From JBGPHT01 sp041484525 (GTDB taxonomy: Bacteria; Acidobacteriota; Terriglobia; Bryobacterales; Bryobacteraceae): a DNA stretch of 64,000 nt. Below the pieces are notes generated by a model. That model was not told the DNA's origin, made no database searches, and worked only from the letters and a program-made list of their open reading frames with translations. Where the stretch lies: positions 38,231 to 102,230 of the forward strand of contig JBGPHT010000006.1 of NCBI GenBank assembly GCA_041484525.1, in the 5' to 3' direction. Shown here piece after piece: positions 16,253 through 28,149 of the stretch (positions are counted from its first letter, which is position 1; each line of letters starts with the position of its first letter). The position numbers and the translations under genes are program-made.

Positions 16253-18913
16253 ATGCGCACGATCTGGAAACGCCTGGCCGCCCTCTTCCGCTTCCGCCGT
16301 CTGGAGCAGGATCTTCAGGACGAGTTCGACCACCACCTCGCTCTGATCGAGGCTGAGTTGCGTGCTACCGGCATGGATGCACCGTCCGCCCGCGCCGAGG
16401 CGCGCCGCCAGTTCGGCAGTGTGGCGCAGACCCAGGAAGTGTACCGCGAGCGCCGCGGCGTCCCGTGGATCGAAACTTCTCTCCGTGATATCCGCTATGG
16501 ACTCCGCGGCCTGGGCCGCAACCGCGGCTTCACGGCAGCAGCCGTGCTCTCGCTCGCCCTCGGCATCGGCGCCAACACCGCCGTGTTCTCGCTTTTCTAC
16601 GCGCTCATGCTGCGCATGCTGCCGGTCGCGCGGCCCCACGAACTCGTGTACCTCTTCATGACCGGCAACCGCTCCGCCGGATACCTCTCGTCCGGACTCT
16701 ACAAGGAATTGGCTGGCCACAAGGAGCTATTCGCGGGTGTTGTGGTGCGCAACGCGGGCGGGCGGACCAGCTTCCGTACCGCGCCTGAAGGGCAGCCGGT
16801 CGCAGCGCGCAGCGAATCGGTCAGCGCCAATTACTTCGAGGTTCTCGGTGTGCCGCCCGCGATCGGCCGTTACTTCACGGATGAGGAGACGCACACTATT
16901 GCCCCACAGCGGCCCGTGGTCCTAGGCTACGATCTCTGGCGAAATCGTTTCGGCGCCGATCCCAAGGTGCTGGGCCGCACGCTGTATACGGAGAGCAAGC
17001 CGCTGGTCGTCATCGGTGTGGCGGCGCCGCGATTTCACGGCGTCTCGGTCGAGCAAGCCGCCGACATGTGGCTGCTTGCCCGCATCACTAACGATACGAG
17101 CACGGCGGGGTTCTGGGCAATCGCGCGCCTACGGCCCGGGGTATCGCGCCGGCAAACGCAGAGCGCGCTCGACGTGATCATGCCGCGATTCCAGGCGGCC
17201 CTCTATGGGTCCAAGCCCGACTCGATCCTGAAACGGCGCCAGATGGAGCAGCGCATCGATGCGCGCGAGGCCGCGACCGGCCTCTCCTTCCTGCGCGACG
17301 AATTCGCCGCCCCGCTCCGCATCCTTTTGCTGGCTGCGGAACTGGTGCTGTTGGCCACCTGCGCCAACGTGGCGCACCTGCTGCTGGCGCGCGGCGCGGC
17401 GCGCCAAAGAGAAATCGCCGTGCGGCTTTCGCTGGGAGCCTCGCGCGGCCGCCTGGTGCGGCAGGCGCTGACCGAGAGTCTCCTGCTGGCCGCCCTGGGC
17501 AGCGCGCTCGGGCTTTTCTTTGCCTGGTGGGGCACGCGCTATCTGCTGTTTTTCATTCCCGCCTGGAAGCTCGGTACATTACACGTCGCGCCCGACCGCA
17601 CCGTGCTCCTCTTCGCCATCGGAATCTCAGTGCTCGCTGCCATGGCGTTCGGACTCGCGCCCGCGCTTCGCTCCACCGCCATCGACCCGCTGGCGAGTAT
17701 GCGGCCCTCGTCGGGCGGCACTGGACGGCGAATGGCGCTGCGGCGGTCGCTGGTGGCGGCGCAAGTAGCGTTCTCCGTGGTGCTGGTCGCGATGGCGGGA
17801 CTCTTCGGCCAGAGTCTGGGCCAATTGCGGTCGGTGGATCTCGGCTTTCAGGACCAGAGCGTGCTGCAGTTCTGGCCGAACTTCCCCAGCGCGTGGAAAG
17901 ATCCGCAACAACTCGCGGCGCGCGACCGCCTGGTGACGGAACTGGCGGCAACCCCGGGCATCGTGTCAGTGAGCTACAACGCGCCCGATCTGTTCCACGG
18001 CAGAAGCTGGTCTTCCGAGATTCGTGTGCCAGGATCGCAACCGGCGGCCAGTGTGCCGGGACGCGCGTTCCTGATTACGTTGGGTCCGCAATATTTTTCG
18101 ACGCTCGGGGCGGCTGTGACCCTGGGCCGCGAGTTCGGCCGGAGCGACTCCGCCGGTTCGCCCAAGGTCGCGATCGTCAACCAGGCGTTCCTGCGCGCGT
18201 ATCTTCCAGGCGAGCGGAATCCGCTGGGGCGCGTAGTCGCGATGCTCAATGAAGAACCCGGCGCCACGGAACCGCGCACGATCGTAGGCACGGTTCCGGA
18301 CATCGCTCACCAGGGCGTCAAAGAGAAGTCCGATCCGACCATGTACCTGCCCGCCTCGCAGATCGAGACCCCCTTTGGCTACGCTGCCATGATCGTGCGC
18401 GCGCGCATCCCTTCCGCGGCCGCTACCGCTGCCATCCGTCAGACGGCCGCGCGGATCGCCCCTGGCCTTGTGACCGAGACGGAAACGGTGCGTGAGGAAA
18501 TCGACGGCCAGATTTTCCAGGACCGCATGCTGGCCACGCTGAGCGGTTTCTTCGGAGGGCTCGCGCTTCTGCTGGCGGCAGTCGGACTGTACGGCGTCGT
18601 GGCGTACACCACGGCCCTGCGGTCGGGCGAAATCGGTATCCGCATCGCCCTCGGCGCGCCACGGGCCAGCGTACTCTGGCTGGTGCTGCGGGATGCGCTG
18701 CTACTGGTGACGATCGGGCTCGCCGTGGGCCTGCCCTTCTCGTTCGCCGCCGCCCGCGCCGTGGGATCGATCCTCTTCGGCATCCGGCCCGCCGGCCCGC
18801 TGGCGTTCGTTGCCACCTCCACCGTGCTGCTCGCCATCGGTCTGGCAGCCGCCTTCCTCCCCGCCCGCCGGGCCGCGGGCATGAATCCGATGCAGGCCCT
18901 GCGAAGCGAGTAG
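16253..18913 (+). CDS. ADOP-type MacB/FtsX ABC transporter permease (copy 2)
   Basis: 886 residues, starting six bases after copy 1 and clearly a tandem duplicate: the same N-terminal block (FHH...RQFGSVAQTQEVYRE, RDIRYGLRGLGRNRGFTAAAVLSLALGIGANTAVFS), MacB periplasmic core, first FtsX unit (ILLLAAELVLLATCANVAHLLLARGAA) and last helices (FFGGLALLLAAVGLYGVVAYTTALRSGEIGIRIALGA). The two copies are similar along their whole length but diverged, so the duplication is not recent. Together with PadR they make a self-contained regulated export unit; co-operation as a heterodimer is plausible but not shown. Confidence 0.92.
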   Translation: MRTIWKRLAALFRFRRLEQDLQDEFDHHLALIEAELRATGMDAPSARAEARRQFGSVAQTQEVYRERRGVPWIETSLRDIRYGLRGLGRNRGFTAAAVLSLALGIGANTAVFSLFYALMLRMLPVARPHELVYLFMTGNRSAGYLSSGLYKELAGHKELFAGVVVRNAGGRTSFRTAPEGQPVAARSESVSANYFEVLGVPPAIGRYFTDEETHTIAPQRPVVLGYDLWRNRFGADPKVLGRTLYTESKPLVVIGVAAPRFHGVSVEQAADMWLLARITNDTSTAGFWAIARLRPGVSRRQTQSALDVIMPRFQAALYGSKPDSILKRRQMEQRIDAREAATGLSFLRDEFAAPLRILLLAAELVLLATCANVAHLLLARGAARQREIAVRLSLGASRGRLVRQALTESLLLAALGSALGLFFAWWGTRYLLFFIPAWKLGTLHVAPDRTVLLFAIGISVLAAMAFGLAPALRSTAIDPLASMRPSSGGTGRRMALRRSLVAAQVAFSVVLVAMAGLFGQSLGQLRSVDLGFQDQSVLQFWPNFPSAWKDPQQLAARDRLVTELAATPGIVSVSYNAPDLFHGRSWSSEIRVPGSQPAASVPGRAFLITLGPQYFSTLGAAVTLGREFGRSDSAGSPKVAIVNQAFLRAYLPGERNPLGRVVAMLNEEPGATEPRTIVGTVPDIAHQGVKEKSDPTMYLPASQIETPFGYAAMIVRARIPSAAATAAIRQTAARIAPGLVTETETVREEIDGQIFQDRMLATLSGFFGGLALLLAAVGLYGVVAYTTALRSGEIGIRIALGAPRASVLWLVLRDALLLVTIGLAVGLPFSFAAARAVGSILFGIRPAGPLAFVATSTVLLAIGLAAAFLPARRAAGMNPMQALRSE

Positions 18914-18947
18914 GCCGGCCGGCTGTGTTACTCTGAAATTTCAAAGT

Positions 18948-19724
18948 TTGCCAGCGCGTGTCAGCGAAGCTCTCGTCTTACGTACCTACCCGCTGAAAGA
19001 AGCCGACCTCGTCGTCAGCTTTCTCACCCGGGACCAGGGAAAATTGCGAGGCGTGGCCAAGCGGGCGCGGCGTCCGAAGAGTCCCTTCGGCGCGGGGCTG
19101 GAGCGGTTATCGCACGTGCGGATGGCGTATTTCCAGCGTGAAACCCGCGAGCTGGTCAACCTGGATTCCTGCGAGTTGATCCGTTCCCAATTCGGTTTGG
19201 CTTCCGATTACCGGGCGACCGTGGCGCTGGACTATTTCGCGGAGGTGTCGGAGCAGTTGCTTCCCTCCGCCGAGCCGAGCGAAGTTTTTTTCCGTCTGCT
19301 GCTCTCGGTTTTGGAGCACTTGCACGCGGGCGCGGATGCCGGAAAATCCTGGCGCGCCGTGACGTATTTTTCGTTGTGGGCAGTAAGGCTGTCGGGCTGG
19401 CTGCCCGAGTTGAATGTCTGCCTCAATTGCGGCAGTCTGCTGGACGATCCGGAAACTCCGGAGCGCGCGTTTTTCAGCCGGGGCCGAACGGGTTTGATCT
19501 GCGGCCATTGCCGGCGCACGCTGGGCACGGGGAACACTTGGGAATTGAGCGCGGCGTCGCGGTCAGCCGCGGCGGAGATGCTGCGGAAACCGGTGGGGCA
19601 GCTTTCGATCGCGAATTGGGACCAGACCACCGCCGCCGATTTGCGCCGCTTCCTGGTACAGCAGATCGAGGCGCACGCGGAGCGGCGGCTGATCACGGCG
19701 CCTCTTTTGGAGGAAGTGGAGTAA
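18948..19724 (+). CDS. recO: DNA repair protein RecO
   Basis: 258 residues with the N-terminal OB fold (EALVLRTYPLKEADLVVSFLTRDQGKLRGVAKRARRPKS, residues 7-45), a helical middle and a C-terminal zinc finger of four cysteines (VCLNCGSLL and LICGHCRRT, about residues 155-190). RecO loads RecA onto SSB-coated gaps with RecR in the RecFOR pathway. No ATG exists near the correct N-terminus; TTG at 18948 is the first start that gives the family length, so this is a TTG start with a weak ribosome-binding site. It lies 34 bases after the permease gene and 18 bases ahead of glyQ, so it may be co-transcribed with glyQS. Confidence 0.92.
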   Translation: MPARVSEALVLRTYPLKEADLVVSFLTRDQGKLRGVAKRARRPKSPFGAGLERLSHVRMAYFQRETRELVNLDSCELIRSQFGLASDYRATVALDYFAEVSEQLLPSAEPSEVFFRLLLSVLEHLHAGADAGKSWRAVTYFSLWAVRLSGWLPELNVCLNCGSLLDDPETPERAFFSRGRTGLICGHCRRTLGTGNTWELSAASRSAAAEMLRKPVGQLSIANWDQTTAADLRRFLVQQIEAHAERRLITAPLLEEVE

Positions 19725-19742
19725 GGTAGCGCAGGCGAACGG

Positions 19743-20642
19743 ATGGATTCATTTCAACAGATCATCTTCAAACTGAAACAATACTGGGCCGAGCGCGACT
19801 GCATCATCCAGGAACCCTATGACGTGGAGGTGGGCGCGGGCACCATGTGCCCCGAGACGTTCCTGCGCGTGCTCGGACCCAAGCCGTATCGCGTCGCCTA
19901 CGTGCAGCCCAGCCGCCGTCCCGCGGACGGCCGCTATGGCGACAACCCCAACCGCCTGTACAAACATTCGCAGCTCCAGGTGATCCTGAAGCCCTCGCCC
20001 GACAACATCATCGAGCTCTATCTGGGATCGCTCGAAGCCATCGGGATCGATCTGCGCGCGCACGATATCAAGTTCGAAGAGGACAACTGGGAAGCGCCCA
20101 CGCTGGGCGCATGGGGCATCGGTTGGCAGGTGATGCTGGACGGCCTCGAGATCAGCCAGTTCACGTATTTCCAGCAGTGCGGCGGCATCGATCTGGAATT
20201 GGTGCCCGCGGAACTCACCTACGGTCTCGAGCGCCTCACGGCGTTTCTGCAGGTGAAGGACAGCGTGTACGACATCGACTGGGCACCCGGTTTCACCTAT
20301 CGCGACGTTCGCTACATGGACGAATTGCAATACTCGGTCTACAACTTCGAGATGGCCGATATCGCGACGCTCTGGAAACTCTTCGAGTTGCACGAAGGCG
20401 AAGCTGCGCGCCTGCTGCACCTCTACGATCCGAAATCGCCCGGCAAGAAACGCTTCCCGCTGCTGCCCGCGTACGACCAGGTGCTCAAGTGCTCGAACAT
20501 CTTTAATACCCTCGACGCGCGCGGCGCCATCAGCGTCACCGAGCGCGTGGGTGTGATCCAGCGGGTGCGCAAGGTGGCGGTCGGAGTGGCGCAGGCGTGG
20601 GCCGACCAGCAACAGGAAACGGCAGTGGAGGTGACTCCGTGA
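19743..20642 (+). CDS. glyQ: Glycyl-tRNA synthetase alpha subunit
   Basis: 299 residues. The catalytic class II domain of the heterotetrameric bacterial Gly[22 protein letters not shown] at the N-terminus, motif 2-type [35 protein letters not shown], then [19 protein letters not shown] and the motif 3 segment [11 protein letters not shown]. It charges tRNA(Gly) with the beta subunit. The stop overlaps the glyS start (GTGA), so both subunits are made in step. Confidence 0.97.
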   Translation: MDSFQQIIFKLKQYWAERDCIIQEPYDVEVGAGTMCPETFLRVLGPKPYRVAYVQPSRRPADGRYGDNPNRLYKHSQLQVILKPSPDNIIELYLGSLEAIGIDLRAHDIKFEEDNWEAPTLGAWGIGWQVMLDGLEISQFTYFQQCGGIDLELVPAELTYGLERLTAFLQVKDSVYDIDWAPGFTYRDVRYMDELQYSVYNFEMADIATLWKLFELHEGEAARLLHLYDPKSPGKKRFPLLPAYDQVLKCSNIFNTLDARGAISVTERVGVIQRVRKVAVGVAQAWADQQQETAVEVTP

Positions 20643-22573
20643 GCCTTCCGCTGCTGCTCGAAATCGGCACCGAAGAGATCCCGGATTGGATGATTCCCGG
20701 CGCCCTCGAGAATCTCCGCGTCCTGTTTGAAAAGCTTGAGATTCCGCACGAGTCCGTAACTCTCGATGCCACCCCGCGGCGCCTCGTGCTGCGTGCCGCC
20801 GGCCTGGCGGAAAAGCAGCCCGATACCGAAGAGCGCGTGCTCGGCCCCGCGAAATCGGCGCCGGCACAGGCCGTGGCCGGGTTCACCCGCAAGCTGGGAA
20901 TCCAGCCCAAAGACCTGGCGGTCGAAAAGACGCCCAAAGGCGAATACTACACTTTCCTCAAGAAGGTCCCGGGACGGCGCACGATCGACATCCTCTCTGA
21001 AGCGCTGCCCGGCGTCATTCTCGGCATCTACTTTCCCAAGACGATGTACTGGACCGCCAAAAACGGCCCGCGGTTCATCCGGCCGATCCGCTGGATCGTG
21101 GCGCTGTTGGGCGAGGAGACGGTGCCGTTCGAACTGGCGGGCGTGCGCGCGGGCAACATGACGGCGGGCCATCGACGCTTGGGCGCGAGAGAGATCGTCG
21201 TCACAACCGCCGATTACGAGCAGCGCCTGCGCGACCATCACGTGATCCTCTCGGCCGAAGAGCGGCGCAACAAAATCTCGAATGAGCTGGCGGGAGTCAG
21301 GTTCAAGCCCGACAACGCGCTGCTCGAAACGCTGGTCTACCTGACCGAGTTTCCGACCCCCATCACCGGCAGCTTCGATCCGCAGTTTCTGGAATTGCCG
21401 GAAGAGGTGCTGATCACGGTGATGCGGCATCACCAGAAATATTTTTCAGTGGAGGACGCCGAGGGCAAACTGGCCCCGCAGTTCGTGGCGGTGATGAATA
21501 TCCCGTCAGACCCAGAGGGTTTCGTTCGGCGCGGCAACGAGCGCGTGCTCCGCGCCCGCTTCAACGATGCCCGATTTTTCTGGGAAACCGACCAGAAGAA
21601 GAAGCTGGCCGACCGCGTCGCGGATCTGGCGCACGTAACCTTCCAGGCGAAGCTCGGCAGCTATCTGGAGAAGGCCGGCCGCATGGTGGACCTGGCCCGG
21701 GAGTTGGGCGGCGACGCTCACGCCACCCGCGGCGCCGAACTTTGCAAGGCCGATCTCACCACCGAGCTGGTGAAAGAGTTCACCGAGCTGCAGGGCATCG
21801 TGGGCGGCCTCTACGCGCGCGCGCAAGGCGAGCCCGAACCCGTCTGGCAGGCCATCTACGACCACTACAAGCCGGAGAGCATGGAAGACTCGATCCCCCG
21901 CAACCGCACCGGGCAGATCGTCGCGCTCGCCGATAAACTGGACACCCTCCGCGGCTGCTTCCGCGTCGGCCTGATCCCCTCCGGCTCGCGCGACCCGTTC
22001 GCGCTGCGCCGCGCCGCACAAGGTGTCGTGAAGATTCTGGTGGAAGGCAAACTGGAGTTGCCGCTGCTCTCGCTCATCGGCACCAATGAAGAGTTAAAGT
22101 CCTTCTTCGAGGATCGCGTGCGCTACTACTTCCGGGATCATCGCGGCTTCAAGTACGACGAAGTCAGCGCCGCCATGGCCGCCGGCTGGAGCAACCTGGT
22201 GGACCTCGAAGCGCGCCTCCAGCGCATTCAGTCCCTGCGGCTCACGCCCGACTTCGAGCCGCTCGCCGCCAGCTTCAAGCGCATCCGCAACATCCTTGAG
22301 CAGGCGAAGTTTACGGGCGGTGGCGCGATCGATGAATCGCTGCTCGATCCCGGACCCGAGCGTGATCTCTACGACGAATACAAGCGCATCGCCGGCCAGC
22401 CCATCGAAAGCGTGATCTCGCGCCTGCGCCCCAAGGTCGACCTGTTCTTCGACAAAGTTTTGGTCAATGCACCGGACGCCCGCGTCCGGCAAAACCGTTT
22501 GACGCTGCTGAACACGCTCTTACGGGAATTCTCCACCATCGCGGACTTTTCAGAAATTGTTACCAACTCATAG
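20639..22573 (+). CDS. glyS: Glycyl-tRNA synthetase beta subunit
   Basis: 644 residues from the GTG at 20639, which shares GTGA with the glyQ stop; the frame opens earlier but those codons lie inside glyQ. The N-terminus [22 protein letters not shown] is the signature of GlyS. It contains the editing-like B3/B4 part, an HD-like domain ([43 protein letters not shown]) and the anticodon-binding C-terminal helices ([31 protein letters not shown]). It supplies tRNA recognition for the alpha subunit. It is somewhat shorter than the usual 690 or so residues, but no domain seems missing. Confidence 0.96.
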   Translation: MSLPLLLEIGTEEIPDWMIPGALENLRVLFEKLEIPHESVTLDATPRRLVLRAAGLAEKQPDTEERVLGPAKSAPAQAVAGFTRKLGIQPKDLAVEKTPKGEYYTFLKKVPGRRTIDILSEALPGVILGIYFPKTMYWTAKNGPRFIRPIRWIVALLGEETVPFELAGVRAGNMTAGHRRLGAREIVVTTADYEQRLRDHHVILSAEERRNKISNELAGVRFKPDNALLETLVYLTEFPTPITGSFDPQFLELPEEVLITVMRHHQKYFSVEDAEGKLAPQFVAVMNIPSDPEGFVRRGNERVLRARFNDARFFWETDQKKKLADRVADLAHVTFQAKLGSYLEKAGRMVDLARELGGDAHATRGAELCKADLTTELVKEFTELQGIVGGLYARAQGEPEPVWQAIYDHYKPESMEDSIPRNRTGQIVALADKLDTLRGCFRVGLIPSGSRDPFALRRAAQGVVKILVEGKLELPLLSLIGTNEELKSFFEDRVRYYFRDHRGFKYDEVSAAMAAGWSNLVDLEARLQRIQSLRLTPDFEPLAASFKRIRNILEQAKFTGGGAIDESLLDPGPERDLYDEYKRIAGQPIESVISRLRPKVDLFFDKVLVNAPDARVRQNRLTLLNTLLREFSTIADFSEIVTNS

Positions 22574-22585
22574 GAGCCACCACCA

Positions 22586-25330
<2,745 letters not shown>

Positions 25331-25352
25331 ATTCGGGCCCGTACACAATCAA

Positions 25353-25380
25353 AAAGGCCGCAGCTTATGCCGCGGCCTTT
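25353..25380 (+). terminator. Hairpin terminator between convergent ppdK and PEP-CTERM genes
   Basis: AAAGGCCGC (25353-25361) pairs exactly with GCGGCCTTT (25372-25380) around a ten-base loop; flanking A's on the left and T's on the right give a U-run on both strands, so it can end transcription from both sides. Confidence 0.8.
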
Positions 25381-25406
25381 GAAGCAAACGCTTAGTCCGG
25401 TTGAGA

Positions 25407-26186
25407 CTACTTCGAATCGTGGCGAAACTTCTTGTATCCCGCCAGCGTGAGGAGTCCGCCGCCGAGCAGGACGAAACTCATCGGCTCGGGAACGCCCGGA
25501 GGCTGGGCGGGCGAAAAACTGTCCGCGATGAAGGAAAGGTGCGCAGTCTGGTTGCCAAGCGGCCCCCCTCCCACGGGGTTGACAAGGTTGTTCGAATCCA
25601 GGTGCGCCGTATCCAGGATCGTAATCGGGCCCGGAGTGCCACCCGGGAAATTGAATAGCGTATTGGTAGAGAACGACGTTTGTGCCGCCGGATAGGTGAG
25701 CTTGTTGCTGGGCGTATACATCGCGGTATTTCCGCTGCCCAGATTCCCCGAGATGTGATTACCGCCGATGCCGCCGCTGAACTGGTTGCGGAACTGGTCT
25801 ACCACATCCGGACTGCTGAATCCGCAGGTCGCAAGCTGGCAAATCTCCGCCGTATACTGAATCGTCAGGTCTGCCTGCATGTAGCGGGTCACCTGCCAAT
25901 TGCCGCCGAACGTAATCTGCATGTTGGCGGCATCCACCGTCACATTGACGGTGGTATCGGGCACACTGGCACTCGTTCCGGCGAAGCCGATCCCCGGATA
26001 GTTCGCATCCGCGCTGGCAACCCAGCTATAGCTGAAATTCGAAAACAGCATGTCGCCCACAGTGCAAGAGTATCCGCCTGCATCGTACACATTCATCGTG
26101 GCGTTGCTACAGGAAACCGGGATCGCCAGGCCTACGCTGGTCAGGGCCAGGAATCCGGCAATCAGTAGAATTGCACGGGAGTTCAT
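25407..26186 (-). CDS. PEP-CTERM sorting-signal protein
   Basis: 259 residues: a signal peptide (MNSRAILLIAGFLALTSVGLA), a beta-rich Asn/Thr/Gly-rich middle with a Cys pair (SCSNATMNV, GGYSCTVGD), and a C-terminal PEP-CTERM tripartite signal: VPEPMSF, hydrophobic VLLGGGLLTLAGY, then basic KKFRHDSK. Such signals are processed by exosortase and anchor proteins in exopolysaccharide-linked surfaces. The start overlaps the upstream PEP-CTERM gene's stop (TAATG), so the two are translationally coupled. No exosortase gene is in this window. The function of the mature part is unknown. Confidence 0.85.
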   Translation of the reverse strand: MNSRAILLIAGFLALTSVGLAIPVSCSNATMNVYDAGGYSCTVGDMLFSNFSYSWVASADANYPGIGFAGTSASVPDTTVNVTVDAANMQITFGGNWQVTRYMQADLTIQYTAEICQLATCGFSSPDVVDQFRNQFSGGIGGNHISGNLGSGNTAMYTPSNKLTYPAAQTSFSTNTLFNFPGGTPGPITILDTAHLDSNNLVNPVGGGPLGNQTAHLSFIADSFSPAQPPGVPEPMSFVLLGGGLLTLAGYKKFRHDSK

Positions 26187-27064
26187 TACGCCACCCCCGC
26201 ATCATTCTTCTTACGTGCGCTTCCGGTGGCGAATAACCGCCGGGCGCGCGAGCGGCCCAAAAGGCCCAAGAACACCAGCCCGCTGCCGTACAGAACCAGC
26301 GAAAGCGGCTCGGGAACCGCAGTTTCGAACAGACCCTCGGAGATCAAACTCACGGAAGCAAAGTTCGAGTTGGTGTCTCCATTGCCGCCGGAATCCAGCA
26401 GCACATCCTTGTGAACCTCGACCATCTGGGTGCCGGTCAAGAATGATTTCGTGTCCGTCACCGATGTGGACGCAATGCTGCCGCCCGGGGGCGCAAAGAT
26501 CGAAGGCGTCAACACGAGATCCTGGCCATGGACCGTGTCCTGAACGTTGTCCGCCGTGGTGATGGACCCGTTGCCTTCATTCAAGGGGTCGAGATCCGAA
26601 GTCCCGCCCGTCAGCGTCATAGTCGCCTGGATAATCGGAAAAGCCGGCGGACCTACTTGCCCGCCACTAGCATCCAAAGCAAAGATCTTGTACCCGATAT
26701 CGATATCAGTCTGGTAGCCGTTAGTTGCCTGCCAGTTAGCGGCAAAGTTGAAGATCGGATTAAGCGGGTTGGCGACCGCGGTCACCGTTACGTTCCCGGC
26801 TTGCACATCAGGATCGACGTTATCCGGCACGCCGCGGCTAAACGGATCGAAGAATCGGTAGTTGTAAGAGAAATCGTAGAATATCTTGTCGTCGATCTGG
26901 CACCCGGTGTTTCCCAGCGCAATATAGTCGGTCATCGTCGCCGAAGTGGCCCCAACATTTCCGGTAATCGCAGCGTAGTCGGTACAAAGCGGCGTGGCAT
27001 ACACCACAGGGAAAGTTGCCAATGTAAAAGTGAACAGGAGCAGTTTATTTTTCTTTTTCATCAT
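26186..27064 (-). CDS. PEP-CTERM sorting-signal protein, first of a coupled pair
   Basis: 292 residues. A basic N-terminus and signal peptide (MMKKKNKLLLFTFTLATFPVVYA), a secreted domain with NFAANWQATNGYQTDIDIGY that is similar in design to NFGGNWQVT-type segments of the downstream gene (both have a 'CxxDYAAI / CTVGDMLF' start and a NWQ strand), and a PEP-CTERM tail AVPEPLSL VLYGSGLVFLGLLG RSRARR. The pair probably arose by duplication. The promoter was not identified; the upstream 27065-27369 has no clear -35/-10. Confidence 0.83.
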   Translation of the reverse strand: MMKKKNKLLLFTFTLATFPVVYATPLCTDYAAITGNVGATSATMTDYIALGNTGCQIDDKIFYDFSYNYRFFDPFSRGVPDNVDPDVQAGNVTVTAVANPLNPIFNFAANWQATNGYQTDIDIGYKIFALDASGGQVGPPAFPIIQATMTLTGGTSDLDPLNEGNGSITTADNVQDTVHGQDLVLTPSIFAPPGGSIASTSVTDTKSFLTGTQMVEVHKDVLLDSGGNGDTNSNFASVSLISEGLFETAVPEPLSLVLYGSGLVFLGLLGRSRARRLFATGSARKKNDAGVA

Positions 27065-27369
27065 TTTTTTGGCCCCCCGTATCGTTCCTCCGAAACCGGA
27101 TCGTGAGCCACGGTTCTAGCAACACTAGACCCGGCCCTTAGTGTCCGTGCTCACCAGATTAAGTCAGAAACTGTACGGAGTCAATCATTCGGGGTCTGTG
27201 ACGGTAATCGTCCAGTTTTAGTACCGGGGGTACCAAAGCCGCGAAAATGCTATCTTTTGGCAGTATTATCCTCTGTTCCTGCAACTCATTGGCGAGAAAA
27301 GGGGATATACCCTGGGGATTTTCCCGATACAACCGGGACGAGAGTCTTAATCGGTACCGGTCAACCACC
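27065..27369. other. Non-coding stretch upstream of the PEP-CTERM pair
   Basis: No convincing gene. The region is less G+C-rich than the surroundings and contains several GGTACC/GTACCG-type short palindromes (near 27220-27235, 27353-27360 and 27380-27386). A 69-codon frame on the minus strand (27159-27368, GTG start) has no family resemblance and was not called. It presumably holds the regulatory sequences of the PEP-CTERM operon. Confidence 0.5.
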
Positions 27370-27528
27370 CTAAGGGCTCGGTACCGTCGTGGAGCGATCC
27401 TTCCGGGATTGCCGCTGGCCTTCCTTCAGCCGATCGATCGTCACCCACCCGATTACGCTGGCAGCTCCCAGCAAAAGCACCGCGCTGAGGAGTCCTATTA
27501 GAATAGTCAAAAATTGCGTATCGCCCAT
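27370..27528 (-). CDS. Small single-pass membrane protein of 52 residues
   Basis: ATG 27528 is preceded by AGGAGGGA, nearly a perfect Shine-Dalgarno sequence at the right spacing, which is the main evidence that this short frame is translated; the longer frame starting at 27705 would add 59 residues with no such signal. Layout: MGDTQFLTILIGLLSAVLLLGAASVIGWVTI (one membrane helix, N-terminus outside or short), then a basic tail DRLKEGQRQSRKDRS. No family recognised. It is isolated between two other minus-strand units. Confidence 0.6.
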   Translation of the reverse strand: MGDTQFLTILIGLLSAVLLLGAASVIGWVTIDRLKEGQRQSRKDRSTTVPSP

Positions 27529-27626
27529 GGCCGCTTCCCTCCTGGACAGAGTAATTTTGTGTGTGCAGGAGAAGGGGAGCACGGCCAAGGCCAGCGTTAG
27601 AAAGAGGACGCTGCCGCAGTCGTTAT

Positions 27627-28079
27627 TTAGCGCCCAGCCGAGGCCATGTTTTTCACCATGGCCTGGAACGCCGGGTACGTCTCCGGACCGTGCGATTCCA
27701 TCCACTTGATATAGGCATTCCCGACCGTCTCCAAATTATGCCAGGCGTGCGGATTTTTCATGAACTCCCGCATGATGGGCGCCGCCACCCGAATCCGCTC
27801 TCAAACAAACACCAGTTCTCCGGTGCTCTCGAAGAGAAGGTCCTGATTGAGGACGCCGGCCGTCACGAACGACGCCACCATTTCCCAGTAGCTGACCACT
27901 TGGCGGACCATGACGTTTTCCGGACTGCCCGGCGGGGCGATCTTCATCGCTTCCTCCATCGAGGCGGGCGCGAAACTACCCATGAACCACTCGCGGGCCT
28001 TGCGCATCTTCTCTTCCCGCCGCAACTCATACAGCCGCAGGATCAGGTTGGCATCGTCATATGTTGTTTGAGTAGACAT
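27627..28079 (-). pseudogene. Hypothetical cytoplasmic protein interrupted by an in-frame UGA
   Basis: ATG 28079 (MSTQTTYDDANLILRLYELR) starts 92 codons that end in TGA at 27801-27803. After the TGA the same frame continues without any further stop for 57 codons (ERIRVAAPIMREFMKNPHAW, SHGPETYPAFQAMVKNM) to TAA at 27627. The total, 150 codons, has consistent helix-rich composition across the TGA, and the sequence before it (LLFESTGELVFV) and after it read as one domain. From memory, related environmental-bacterial proteins have an aromatic residue at that position, so TGG to TGA (Trp to stop) is the simplest explanation. The upstream extension to 28151 was rejected. Function unknown. Confidence 0.65.
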
Positions 28080-28149
28080 ACGTCGATTATAAAAGGGCAA
28101 CGCCGCCTGCCGGGGTACAATAATTTCAGAGGCTCCTGTCAGGAAAGTC

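Noticed and set aside
25575..25600. GTTCGAATCC, a tRNA T-loop-like sequence
   Set aside because: It lies within a coding part of a PEP-CTERM gene and no acceptor or anticodon stem fits around it.
27159..27368. 69-codon minus-strand frame upstream of the PEP-CTERM pair
   Set aside because: GTG start, no ribosome-binding site, no family resemblance; kept as non-coding.
27801..27803. UGA as a selenocysteine codon
   Set aside because: No SECIS-like hairpin was noticed and no redox-type motif surrounds it; a Trp-to-stop change is simpler.
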